From the NCBI GenBank assembly GCA_011391175.1, contig JAABQZ010000012.1, positions 1 through 36,689 on the forward strand: a stretch of DNA of 36,689 nucleotides, given 5' to 3'. The notes below the pieces were generated by a model. That model was not told the DNA's origin and did not search any database. It worked only from the letters and a program-made list of their open reading frames with translations. This document shows positions 17,583 through 26,205 of the stretch, piece by piece. The stretch is from Methylophilaceae bacterium (GTDB lineage: Bacteria > Pseudomonadota > Gammaproteobacteria > Burkholderiales > Methylophilaceae). How positions within the stretch are numbered: the first letter of the stretch is position 1; every line of letters starts with the position of its first letter. Both the position numbers and the translations under genes were made by a program.

Positions 17583-19397
17583 CTAAAAGTTAACTTGACT
17601 GTAACCCAGCAAAGTACCAGTAGCAAAAGCCAAATCAATTTGCGCCACTTGATAATCCGTAATCGCTTTAATCTCTTTCATTTGCGTCTCGCCCAAGCGA
17701 GTAAGCATTTCTAATACTTCAGTCATGGTGCGCAAGCCCTCTTTAAATTGTTTAAGTTCGGCCTCATAATTTAAACCTGCAATTAGTACTTGCTGGCGCG
17801 CAGTCAAAATACGCTTCCATTGTTGGTTTTGTATATCTAACGCATCTAAAATCTCTTTACGTACTGCCATGGTTTGCAGAGTTTTGTTAGATAATCGCTG
17901 TAAACGCTGTTGCACAGCTTGGTTAAGGCGCGAAAGACGTGCCTCATTAGTGACTGGCATTTCAAATTTAAAACCTACATACCAATCCGAAAAGTTACCT
18001 AGCTGATTAAAACTGTCTGAAAATTGACTACCCGTTTGAGACAAAGCACCGTAACTGTAATCCAAGTTAAACACAGGTAGAGTTTGATTTTCTAGATAAC
18101 TGATTCTGGTTGAGTCTTCAGTTAATTTTAGCTCTAATTCAAGCAGCTCTAGTCGATTAACCAATGCTTTATCAATCAATTTTTCCGGTTGAAAATCAAA
18201 TTGAGTGAGTGATGGATTAGTTTCGGGAATAAATCCCTCTTCGGTTTCCAGCATAAAATCTGCATCGTTAAGAAAAAACTTAAGTTGCCGCTGAGCTAAC
18301 TTTAAGTCAGTGGTGGCGAGGATTAACTGTTCCAGCCTATCTGCTACACCGATTTCAGCACGGTTAACTTCTACCGCTGCTGTAAGGCCTTCTTTTACAC
18401 GCTTTTTTACCATATTTAAGTTTTCAGTCGCATATTGGTGCTGTTGCGTGCGCACTTCAAGCTCTACCCATGCTTGATTCAGCGCCCAATAAGCTTTATC
18501 GATGGTGGCTAAAATGCGTATGGATTGCAAACGTGTGCGTGCTTGCTGACCTAATTGCTCTAAGTTAGCGATATTAATACTGGCCTCATTATTAGCCACA
18601 CCTGCATCGCGCAATAAAGGCTGGCTAATTGAAAATTTTAATGCGCTGTTATATTCCTCTTTACCAAAACGGCTAGGACTATCTTTGTAGGCTAGTGGCG
18701 TACTTAATTTAACGACACCTCCTGAACGTAGCGGCACCTCAATACCTACCTCAGCATCAAACGCCTCCTTGCGCTGCTCTAAATTGGTCAGTTTGACTAC
18801 TTGGTTATTAAGCGCAGCATTATCTGACGATAAGCCTGCCAATTCAGCGCTTGCGCTGGGTAAATCTTTGCGGCCATACTTAGCATTTGCAAAAATAATA
18901 TTATCAAATTTTGCACGCTCAACATTGAGTTTCTGCGTAGCAATAATCGGGTCGTACTGAATAACTTTTAAGGATAAATTATTTTCTAGTGCCTTTTGCC
19001 GTGCTTCTACAATGCTTAACGGTGTATAAGGCGCGTCGCCTTTGTGAGCGTCTTTATTTAAGTTACGCAAGACTTTCATAGCGTTGCCAACGGTATTTTC
19101 TTTTGCGTCTAAAATCGCCTTATTTACATCAATAATCAATTTTTGTGTTTGACTATTTTGTGTCTCGCTCATTTGTTTATCAGTTAGGCTTTTTTGCGCT
19201 TCATCTAGCGTAATCAGCTTCTCTTGTCCAAGCTCGTTAAAATCTAAGCCTTCTGGCGATTGCATACGATTTTCTAGCTGTAGGCTGGGCTTATTATTGT
19301 CCGCATTGCTGGCAAATGGCATACTCAGCAATAGGCAAAAGTATATTGCTTGCTTTGACATTAAATAGATGAATTTTAGGCGTTTATATACTGGCAT
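17583..19397 (-). CDS. TolC-family outer membrane efflux protein (type I secretion)
   Basis: The third gene of the exporter cassette encodes a 604-residue TolC-like channel. An N-terminal signal (MSKQAIYFCLLLSMPFASNA, from an internal Met at 19361) is preceded by 12 residues if the first ATG is used; neither start has a clear ribosome site. The body has the two-fold helical repeat of outer membrane factors, for example IANLEQLGQQARTRLQSIR, NLNMVKKRVKEGLTAAVEVNRAE and its second-half counterpart ELKQFKEGLRTMTEVLEM. It is longer than usual, owing to an N-terminal extension of about 130 residues before TPLSIVEARQKALENN. It begins 8 bases after the HlyD gene. Confidence 0.88.
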   Translation of the reverse strand: MPVYKRLKFIYLMSKQAIYFCLLLSMPFASNADNNKPSLQLENRMQSPEGLDFNELGQEKLITLDEAQKSLTDKQMSETQNSQTQKLIIDVNKAILDAKENTVGNAMKVLRNLNKDAHKGDAPYTPLSIVEARQKALENNLSLKVIQYDPIIATQKLNVERAKFDNIIFANAKYGRKDLPSASAELAGLSSDNAALNNQVVKLTNLEQRKEAFDAEVGIEVPLRSGGVVKLSTPLAYKDSPSRFGKEEYNSALKFSISQPLLRDAGVANNEASINIANLEQLGQQARTRLQSIRILATIDKAYWALNQAWVELEVRTQQHQYATENLNMVKKRVKEGLTAAVEVNRAEIGVADRLEQLILATTDLKLAQRQLKFFLNDADFMLETEEGFIPETNPSLTQFDFQPEKLIDKALVNRLELLELELKLTEDSTRISYLENQTLPVFNLDYSYGALSQTGSQFSDSFNQLGNFSDWYVGFKFEMPVTNEARLSRLNQAVQQRLQRLSNKTLQTMAVRKEILDALDIQNQQWKRILTARQQVLIAGLNYEAELKQFKEGLRTMTEVLEMLTRLGETQMKEIKAITDYQVAQIDLAFATGTLLGYSQVNF

Positions 19398-19405
19398 ATT
19401 AAATA

Positions 19406-20716
19406 CTAAGACTTGATAGCTGTTACCGCTGGCGCACTTGGTAACTCTGGCGGAAAGCCGTTAATTAAACGCCATAGCTCATACCCAATCGTTACTCTGT
19501 TTAGTAAAATCCAGCCTTTTGCATTTGCACCTTGCCTGAGATAGCGCGTATTGGGCCACGCTTGCGTACCTTTGGCTGGCACCACCATCACACGAAAATT
19601 ACCCAAACCATCATCACTCGCATCGATAAACTTTACTTGTCCAACAAAAGTGCCGATAGCCACATTTGGCCAACCATTCACCTGTACCGCTGGCCAGCCT
19701 TCAAACTCAATACGCACTTCAGCGCCAGGCGTTACTAATGGTGCATCGCGACCATTCACCATTAAGGCGACCGCTCGGCTACTATTTTCAGGAATAATCT
19801 CCAGTAAAACCTCGCCACGCGTAACCATTTGAGACTGTGTATTCACGGTTACACGATGTACCATACCAGAACGAGGTGCCAGAATACGCTGCGCTGTTTG
19901 GCGAGATACATTAACCTCGGCATCAACCATACGTTGCTCGCTTTCTGCAATTTCCGATCGAATTTTATTGATTTGACCTTGTGCTGATGCGATTGAGGTC
20001 TCAGCATCGGCGCGCGCTTGCTGAATTTCAACTTGTGCAGACTTTTCTTCAGCTCGGGCTAATTCTAGCTGTGCTCTGGCACTATTGAGTGTGCGATTAG
20101 CAATGATATTATCTCGCTCTGCAATTTCCTTATCCCGATTGGAAACCAAGCCATCTTTCAATAGTCGCTCCATACGGGCAATTTGAAAACGTGACGCCTC
20201 TAATGTCGCCTCACTTGATGCAATAGCCTCTGTTGCGGCGCGTACTTTTTGTCTTGCCATATCTACTTTAAATTGTGCAGATGACACTTTGTTATCACGC
20301 ACCGCATAATAACTTTGTAGCTGCAGTTGATAAGACTTCTGTTCGTCTAGTTTGGCGTTTAAGCGACTTTGCGTGTTAGTGAGTTGCTCACCGAGCCTTT
20401 CAGTAAAAAGTGGGTCTACATCTGATATTTCTAGCAAAACATCACCGGCTTTTACAATTTGCCCCTCTTGCGCGTACCATTGTTTAATAATCCCGTTAAC
20501 CGGTGCATCGACCGTTTGTTTGCGCTCTGTAGGTGAAAATGCTACCACCTTACCTTTACCCTGAATATTTTGTAGCCAAGGCAAAAATAACATAATGACT
20601 GGCAACACAAAAAAGCAAATCATTAATATTCTTGCTAATCGCTTAACATAGCTTGGCGTTTGAGCTAGATGCATCACCCCCTCTAACAACGCGTGATGTG
20701 CTGACTGATCTGCCAC
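19406..20716 (-). CDS. HlyD-family membrane fusion protein
   Basis: Periplasmic adaptor linking the ABC exporter to the TolC-like channel. One membrane segment lies near the N-terminus (ILMICFFVLPVIMLFLPWL). A split biotinyl-lipoyl domain follows (VDAPVNGIIKQWYAQEGQIVKAGDVLLEI, later RILAPRSGMVHRV), with a long helical hairpin between the halves rich in Ala, Glu and Gln. The open frame extends to 20764, but a GTG at 20716 has AGGAGGG correctly placed upstream and overlaps the ABC stop as TAGTG. That gives 436 residues and clear coupling, so it was chosen. Confidence 0.9.
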   Translation of the reverse strand: MADQSAHHALLEGVMHLAQTPSYVKRLARILMICFFVLPVIMLFLPWLQNIQGKGKVVAFSPTERKQTVDAPVNGIIKQWYAQEGQIVKAGDVLLEISDVDPLFTERLGEQLTNTQSRLNAKLDEQKSYQLQLQSYYAVRDNKVSSAQFKVDMARQKVRAATEAIASSEATLEASRFQIARMERLLKDGLVSNRDKEIAERDNIIANRTLNSARAQLELARAEEKSAQVEIQQARADAETSIASAQGQINKIRSEIAESEQRMVDAEVNVSRQTAQRILAPRSGMVHRVTVNTQSQMVTRGEVLLEIIPENSSRAVALMVNGRDAPLVTPGAEVRIEFEGWPAVQVNGWPNVAIGTFVGQVKFIDASDDGLGNFRVMVVPAKGTQAWPNTRYLRQGANAKGWILLNRVTIGYELWRLINGFPPELPSAPAVTAIKS

Positions 20717-22374
20717 TATAGCCCTCCTACTTTGCCGACAGCTAAATCGACTATGGTATGACAATGGCTAGCAACTTCCACTTTGCTAGTCAAAATAACA
20801 AGTGTACAGTCAGGGTTGAAACTAGCCATAAATTGTAGCGCTTTTGTTAATTGCGCATTGCTTAACTCGTCAAACAAACCATCAATTACCAACAAGCTGG
20901 GCTTATTAATCACTGCACGCGCAACCATCAGTAGTTGAGCTTGAGAAGCATTAAGCGGCGACCCATTACCGCTCAATATTGTATCAAGGCCAGCAGGCAA
21001 CTCTGCAGTTTCTGTTGCGATATTTAGACCCGCCAAAACCGCTTGCACTTGGCTAATATGAATCGCTTCATCAAACAAGCGAATATTTTCTAATATTGAT
21101 TCTTCTAATATTTGTACTTGGCTCGCAACACCAATTTGCTCGCGTAAATTCGCTAAATTTAACTGACGAATATCAATATTGTTAATGTAAATTGTGCCCT
21201 GCGAAGGTAGCCTTAACGCAGTGATTAAATCGCAAAGTGTGCTTTTGCCGGCACCCTGAGCGCCTAAAAATGCAGTGCTATTGCCCTTTTCTATACTAAA
21301 GCTCAGGTCATCAATCACGTTACGTCGTGCTAAATAGCAGTAGCTAACCTTATCAAAAGTTAGCGTAACTGGATGGCTAAGTGCAATGTGATTTGATTTA
21401 CATACGTCCCTAGGCAGGTCTTCTAAAGCACCAATTTTATCAATTGCAGCCACCATATCGTAATAGGTTTCTAGCTTTTTAACAAAGCTGATAAAGGCAC
21501 TTAACACACCAAAAATAATTAATTCTGCCGCCACAAACTGGCCTAAGTTAATTTCTCCACGCATGACTAACAAACCGCCAAAAGCCATAATCGACGTACC
21601 TGCTGCCGCATAGGTAACAACAGCTAATATATTTTGCTTTAATAACAAACTAAAGTGTTGATGGCGACTTTTTAAATACTGCGCAATCAACTGCTCGGTT
21701 TTACTTTTCGCTAGCTGGTGCCCATGGCTAAATTTGAATATATGTAGATTTTTTGCAACTGTTTGCAACCACGCCACCATATCGTATTTTGCGTATGATT
21801 CTGCAATGGCATATTTAGCTGCATGATGCCCCAACACATATACAATAAATGCAGCTACCGCCAACATGCCTAACACAATCACGGCAAAATAAAAGCTGTA
21901 AAACATGAGCACAATACTGCCTATGATTAACTGCATAACAGCTGACAACCCATTGGTTAACAACAGATAGGTTGCTTTTTGGATGGTGCTCACATCAAAA
22001 AATCGGTTCATTAACTCAACCGAGTTATATTTGTCATACACCTCAGCAGGCATTTGGTGTGCTGTCACGGCAATATCTTGCGCCGCGCGCACAAAAATGC
22101 GGCGTTGAATACGCTCTACCACATAATATTCAAGTACATATAGAGCGCCTGATAAACACAATAGAGAAAACAACATCAGTGATACCACAAAGAGTGGCTG
22201 TGCTACCCCACCCATCGTAACGATATTCACAAGTGTTTGAACAGCAAGAGGAAGTGCAAGACTTAAAAGACCAATTCCCACGGTGAGCCCACTCACCATG
22301 AATATATCGTTTTTTTCGAGTGCGATTAATGTTGCAATGCGCTGTGATGTGGTTTTTAACTGACTTTGCACCAT
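20716..22374 (-). CDS. ABC transporter with fused permease and degenerate ATPase domain (type I secretion)
   Basis: A 552-residue half-transporter with an N-terminal six-helix permease (about 25-310) and a C-terminal nucleotide-binding domain (about 335-552). There is no C39 peptidase domain. Walker A is intact (GAQGAGKST) and the Q-loop Gln is present (GVASQVQ). The signature is LNASQ (474-478) in place of LSGGQ. Walker B reads LLVIDG with Gly499 where the catalytic Glu should be, and the switch position is Ser530 in VILTSK where His is normal. It is the first gene of the cassette, 78 bases after hom. No substrate gene is visible nearby. Confidence 0.88.
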   Translation of the reverse strand: MVQSQLKTTSQRIATLIALEKNDIFMVSGLTVGIGLLSLALPLAVQTLVNIVTMGGVAQPLFVVSLMLFSLLCLSGALYVLEYYVVERIQRRIFVRAAQDIAVTAHQMPAEVYDKYNSVELMNRFFDVSTIQKATYLLLTNGLSAVMQLIIGSIVLMFYSFYFAVIVLGMLAVAAFIVYVLGHHAAKYAIAESYAKYDMVAWLQTVAKNLHIFKFSHGHQLAKSKTEQLIAQYLKSRHQHFSLLLKQNILAVVTYAAAGTSIMAFGGLLVMRGEINLGQFVAAELIIFGVLSAFISFVKKLETYYDMVAAIDKIGALEDLPRDVCKSNHIALSHPVTLTFDKVSYCYLARRNVIDDLSFSIEKGNSTAFLGAQGAGKSTLCDLITALRLPSQGTIYINNIDIRQLNLANLREQIGVASQVQILEESILENIRLFDEAIHISQVQAVLAGLNIATETAELPAGLDTILSGNGSPLNASQAQLLMVARAVINKPSLLVIDGLFDELSNAQLTKALQFMASFNPDCTLVILTSKVEVASHCHTIVDLAVGKVGGL

Positions 22375-22452
22375 AAACCTTAGTATTATCTGAATTTAAA
22401 TTTCGCTAGCGACTTAGTTAGCACATAATTAAATTAGTTTCTTTAATGGATT

Positions 22453-23796
22453 TCACTTATTTAACTCTTCCATACGAATTTTGACCACTTTACCGACAAT
22501 CGCTGGCAGCGCTTCAATCGCCGCAATGCCCACATCCATATTTTTTTCTTGGGTAATATGCGTCAAAATCACAATATCGGCCTCAGTTTCGTTGTCCGCT
22601 GGCTCTTTTTGCAGCATGGCATCAATCGATATATTTAGATCAGCCAAAATCTTAGTGACCCCAGCCAGTACGCCTGGCTTGTCTGAAGCGCGCAAACGCA
22701 AGTAATAGGCGCTATGCACCTCTGCAATGTTTAGCACTGGCAAATCGGCGATACTGTTGGGCTGAAAAGCCAAGTAAGGCACGCGCTGTTCTACACTGGC
22801 ATTCTGCAAACGCGCCACATCCATTAAATCTGCCACCACTGCACTGGCAGTTGGCTCCGCGCCTGCGCCAGCGCCATAATAAAGCGTTGGGCCAACTGCG
22901 TCGCCCTTCACTACCACTGCGTTCATGGCACCATTGACGTTGGCCACCAAGCGCTTTTCTGGAATAAGTGTAGGATGGACGCGCAACTCAACACCTGCAT
23001 CGGTACGTTTCGCAATCCCCAGCAATTTAATACGGTAACCCAGCTCTTCAGCGTATTGAATATCGGCCTGCTGTAACTTGGTGATGCCTTCCGTGTAGGC
23101 CTGCTCAAATTTCATCGGCATACCAAACGCAATCGCAGACATAATGGTGAGCTTATGCGCAGCATCAATCCCTTCCACGTCAAACGTCGGGTCAGCTTCG
23201 GCGTAACCCAAACGCTGTGCTTCGCCTAATACATCTTTAAATGCCAAGCCTTTTTCACGCATTTCGGAGAGTATAAAATTAGTAGTGCCGTTAATGATAC
23301 CGGCCAACCATTCAATTTTATTGGCGCCTAAGCCTTCGCGCAGCGCTTTAATAATAGGAATGCCGCCTGCCACTGCCGCCTCGAACGCAACGATGACATT
23401 TTTTGCCAGCGCCGCCGCAAAAATCTCATTGCCATGTAAAGCCAACAATGCCTTATTAGCTGTCACTACATGCTTACCATTTTCGATGGCTTTAAGCACT
23501 AACTCTTTGCTTAATGTATAGCCTCCGATCAGCTCTACCACAACATCCACATTCGGGTTGTTCACCACTGCAAATGCGTCGTTGGTCACCTCCACGTTGC
23601 CGCCAGTCAGTGTTTTAGCATGCTCAACGTTTCTATCGGCCACTTGCACCACGTTAATGGCCACGCCAGTGCGGCGCGTGATTTCAGCCGCATTACGTGT
23701 TAAAACAGCATAAGTACCACCGCCAACCGTGCCGATGCCCAACAGACCTACACGGAGTTGTTTCAAACTAGGTTGTTTCAAATCGTCTTGTTTCAA
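22453..23796 (-). CDS. hom: homoserine dehydrogenase
   Basis: Reduces aspartate semialdehyde to homoserine, the branch point to threonine and methionine. The 447-residue protein has the NAD(P)-binding GIGTVGGGTY, the catalytic-domain VVTANKALLA, GGIPIIKALREGL and GYAEADPTFDVEG(I)DAAHKL, and a C-terminal ACT domain (about 360-440) for threonine feedback. It starts with TTG; GGAG lies seven bases upstream, and TTGA overlaps the alaA stop. The first 15 residues contain a three-fold LKQ repeat encoded by a 15-bp tandem repeat, with two more in-frame TTGs. The ABC cassette follows. Confidence 0.96.
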   Translation of the reverse strand: MKQDDLKQPSLKQLRVGLLGIGTVGGGTYAVLTRNAAEITRRTGVAINVVQVADRNVEHAKTLTGGNVEVTNDAFAVVNNPNVDVVVELIGGYTLSKELVLKAIENGKHVVTANKALLALHGNEIFAAALAKNVIVAFEAAVAGGIPIIKALREGLGANKIEWLAGIINGTTNFILSEMREKGLAFKDVLGEAQRLGYAEADPTFDVEGIDAAHKLTIMSAIAFGMPMKFEQAYTEGITKLQQADIQYAEELGYRIKLLGIAKRTDAGVELRVHPTLIPEKRLVANVNGAMNAVVVKGDAVGPTLYYGAGAGAEPTASAVVADLMDVARLQNASVEQRVPYLAFQPNSIADLPVLNIAEVHSAYYLRLRASDKPGVLAGVTKILADLNISIDAMLQKEPADNETEADIVILTHITQEKNMDVGIAAIEALPAIVGKVVKIRMEELNK

Positions 23797-23802
23797 GCTA
23801 AG
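23758..23802 (-). repeat. three tandem 15-bp units at the alaA-hom junction
   Basis: Units at 23758, 23773 and 23788 each start TTGTTTCAA on the plus strand. On the minus strand each yields in-frame TTG AAA CAA, so there are three equally spaced possible starts for hom and an LKQ-repeat N-terminus. Confidence 0.8.
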
Positions 23803-25034
23803 GCTCCATGCTTTTTTCTGTAATTTTCTAAAAATCTGGCAATGCGTTTCATCGCTTCGGTCAGGTCATCCACATTGGGCAAAAATACCACTCTAAAATG
23901 ATCGGGCGTTTTCCAATTAAAACCAGTGCCTTGCACCAGCAATACTTTTTCTTCTAGCAATAAATCTAATATAAATTGCTGGTCATCTTCAATTGGGTAA
24001 ATTTTTGGGTCAAGTTTGGGGAACAAATACATCGCCGCTTTTGGCTTGACACAAGACACCCCAGGAATAGCGGTGAGCATGTCGTAAGCCAAATCACGCT
24101 GCTTGCATAACCTGCCCGCAGGCGCGACTAAATCCTCAATACTTTGATAGCCGCCCAACGCAGTTTGTATGGCGAGTTGCCCTGGCACATTGGCACACAG
24201 CCGCATGCTAGCCAACATATTCAAACCTTCAATATAATCAGAAGCGTGGTCCTTTTCACCTGAAATCACCATCCAACCTGCTCTGTAACCACAGGTACGA
24301 TAATTTTTAGATAGTCCATTAAAAGTCACAAACAGAACATCATCGGCCAGCGAAGCAATTGAGGTATGCACATTTTCGTCATACAAGACTTTGTCGTAAA
24401 TTTCGTCTGCAAAAACCACCAAATCATGATGTCTGGCAATTTCAATAATGCCTTCCAAAGTTTCGCGCGGATACAGTGCGCCTGTAGGGTTATTCGGGTT
24501 AATCACTACAATGCCGCGTGTATTGGCAGTAATTTTTGCCTCAATGTCTTTTAAATCTGGCAACCAGCCAGTGGCTTCATCACACAGGTAATGCCGCGCA
24601 GTACCGCCTGCCAAAGTCACAGCTGCGGTCCACAAGGGGTAATCTGGCATCGGTACCAACATTTGGTCGCCATTATTCACCAGCGCCTGCATCGCCATCA
24701 CAATCAGCTCAGAAACACCATTACCTATGATGATGTCATCCACCGTCACGCCCTTAATATGCTTGGCTTGGGTGGAATGCATAATCGCTTTACGTGGTGC
24801 AAATAGGCCTTTACTATCGGTATAGCCGCCTGCATTACTCATGTTGCGAATCACGTCTTGCATGATTTCTTCTGGCACTTCAAAGCCAAACGAGGCGGGA
24901 TTGCCTATATTAAGCTTAATGATGCGCTGGCCTTCATCTTCCATTTGGCGGGCGCGCTGCAGCACTGGGCCACGAATATCGTAGCAAACGTTGGCAAGCT
25001 TGTTAGATTTGGATAGTTTTTTGGGAGAAGTCAT
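23793..25034 (-). CDS. alaA: AlaA-type alanine (glutamate-pyruvate) aminotransferase
   Basis: Fold-type I aminotransferase of 413 residues from the ATG at 25034 (MTSPKKLSKSNKLANVCYDIRGPV). The frame extends to a GTG at 25082, which looks too long for the family (E. coli AlaA is 405). Motifs are KLNIGNPASFGF, the PLP-site NPNNPTGALYP, FADEIYDKVLY, the Schiff-base lysine in NGLSKNYRTCGYRAGW, and the substrate-binding Arg in DHFRVVFLP. It makes alanine from pyruvate and glutamate. It heads the minus-strand run and overlaps hom by 4 bases, so the two are co-translated. Confidence 0.94.
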   Translation of the reverse strand: MTSPKKLSKSNKLANVCYDIRGPVLQRARQMEDEGQRIIKLNIGNPASFGFEVPEEIMQDVIRNMSNAGGYTDSKGLFAPRKAIMHSTQAKHIKGVTVDDIIIGNGVSELIVMAMQALVNNGDQMLVPMPDYPLWTAAVTLAGGTARHYLCDEATGWLPDLKDIEAKITANTRGIVVINPNNPTGALYPRETLEGIIEIARHHDLVVFADEIYDKVLYDENVHTSIASLADDVLFVTFNGLSKNYRTCGYRAGWMVISGEKDHASDYIEGLNMLASMRLCANVPGQLAIQTALGGYQSIEDLVAPAGRLCKQRDLAYDMLTAIPGVSCVKPKAAMYLFPKLDPKIYPIEDDQQFILDLLLEEKVLLVQGTGFNWKTPDHFRVVFLPNVDDLTEAMKRIARFLENYRKKHGALA

Positions 25035-25119
25035 AAGGCGTAAGTTTACCTTAGAATGGGCTTCTCGTTCAATGTAAGGCACGCCGAAACCATGTTAAAA
25101 ATTAGGTTAAAATAGTCGC

Positions 25120-25500
25120 ATGAAGCTACATTTAACCACCGCAGAAAATAACTACTTAATCACCGCGTATGGCCTAGGTGATGACGGGCATTTTGTTGAA
25201 ATAAATAAACAAAAATATGCGCAAAACTTAATTGTGATGGCTAATCAACTCATACTAGATTGGCAAATGGCAGATTTATCTAGCTTAAGCACAGCGCATT
25301 TTGATGAACTGATTGAATTAAAACCTGAAGTGGTGTTATTTGGCACAGGTGAAAAACATCAGTTTTTGCACCCAGAAGTCTATCAAAACCTGACTGCGCA
25401 AGGCATTCCGCTAGAGTGCATGACCACCGCCGCAGCGTGCCGAACCTACAATATCTTGATGAGCGAAGATCGCAATGTAGCGGCAGTTTTGCTAGTTTAA
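25120..25500 (+). CDS. Mth938-like domain protein (DUF498)
   Basis: A 126-residue cytoplasmic protein with the Mth938/NDUFAF3-like fold signature: a Leu/Tyr-rich N-terminus, PEVVLFGTGEKHQFLHPEVYQNLTAQGIPLECMTTAAACRTYN-like core (about 70-113), and a hydrophobic end AAVLLV. Bacterial members are often called Xcc1710-like. The mitochondrial relative helps assemble complex I, but no bacterial function is established. It is divergent from alaA, with an 85-base shared promoter region, and is followed by repeat copy 4. Family assignment is confident; role is unknown. Confidence 0.85.
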   Translation: MKLHLTTAENNYLITAYGLGDDGHFVEINKQKYAQNLIVMANQLILDWQMADLSSLSTAHFDELIELKPEVVLFGTGEKHQFLHPEVYQNLTAQGIPLECMTTAAACRTYNILMSEDRNVAAVLLV

Positions 25501-25555
25501 GTGTTCAAAATCTAACGCATTAACACAGGTGTAAAAATAGGCATTAAACAAGCCG

Positions 25556-25588
25556 CCCTGTAAGCCTTATGGATACTGGCTTACAGGG
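25556..25588 (-). repeat. dispersed hairpin repeat, copy 4 (minus strand, most perfect)
   Basis: Read on the minus strand, arms CCCTGTAAGCC and GGCTTACAGGG pair perfectly around the loop AGTATCCATAA. One more G-C pair and an outer AGC/GCT pair extend the stem. It lies between convergent genes and is the only copy in the opposite orientation. Confidence 0.9.
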
Positions 25589-25643
25589 CTGCTGTTTATT
25601 GTTATTGCAAGCTTACATACCTAAAAAATACCGCAATCAGTGC

Positions 25644-26156
25644 TTACTCCAAACTGTCTATGCCATCCCACGCAGGTTTCCCATCCGTACTGACGATGTA
25701 CTTTTTTTGATAGACTTTTCTGATAAGTAAATTAACTTCTTTAAATTCAGTCAATAGTTTATCGCAATCATGCCTATTTGCCGCGCCACATCTAAACGCC
25801 ATGTCTACATACACATGATCTGTTGAGCCTACGTCTATCATGCGCTTAATGAGACTAGGGTGTGCATAATGACTCGGCTCAGTAAACGCCCATTCTAAAT
25901 TTGGCTTTTCATTGACCACATACCATGCACCGCTGCGCTGTTGCCATCCAAAAGGCCTCGCATTGGGTTTATTGGTAACATCGTTGCGCGCTCTAATCGC
26001 CTTAAATGCAACGTCAGTACTGTGATAACCTATCGCAATCACATAGGGTGATAGGACTGGCATAAGTTTTTTTTTGCTTCTTTTGTTGGTTGCGGCTTCC
26101 GCACTCATTGCGACAAGCGCTAGCACTAGACAAATAATATAAGCCATTGATTTCAT
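25644..26156 (-). CDS. exported protein of unknown function
   Basis: A 170-residue protein with a signal peptide (MKSMAYIICLVLALVAMSAEA). The mature part has a basic segment right after cleavage (TNKRSKKKL), two Trp/Tyr-rich stretches, and two nearby cysteines (CGAANRHDC) that could form a disulfide in the periplasm. I recognise no domain. Codon use resembles the neighbours and a full-length frame with normal start supports a real gene. It is downstream of the DUF1439 lipoprotein gene on the same strand with a 49-base gap, so the two may be co-transcribed. Confidence 0.75.
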   Translation of the reverse strand: MKSMAYIICLVLALVAMSAEAATNKRSKKKLMPVLSPYVIAIGYHSTDVAFKAIRARNDVTNKPNARPFGWQQRSGAWYVVNEKPNLEWAFTEPSHYAHPSLIKRMIDVGSTDHVYVDMAFRCGAANRHDCDKLLTEFKEVNLLIRKVYQKKYIVSTDGKPAWDGIDSLE

Positions 26157-26205
26157 ACTGCCTCCATGCGGGCACCCTAATAAAAGTGGCCTGTAAAATT
26201 GTCCA

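Noticed and set aside
22403-22412. TCGCTAGCGA palindrome between hom and the ABC gene
   Set aside because: Ten bases of symmetry is common by chance and nothing around it supports a site.
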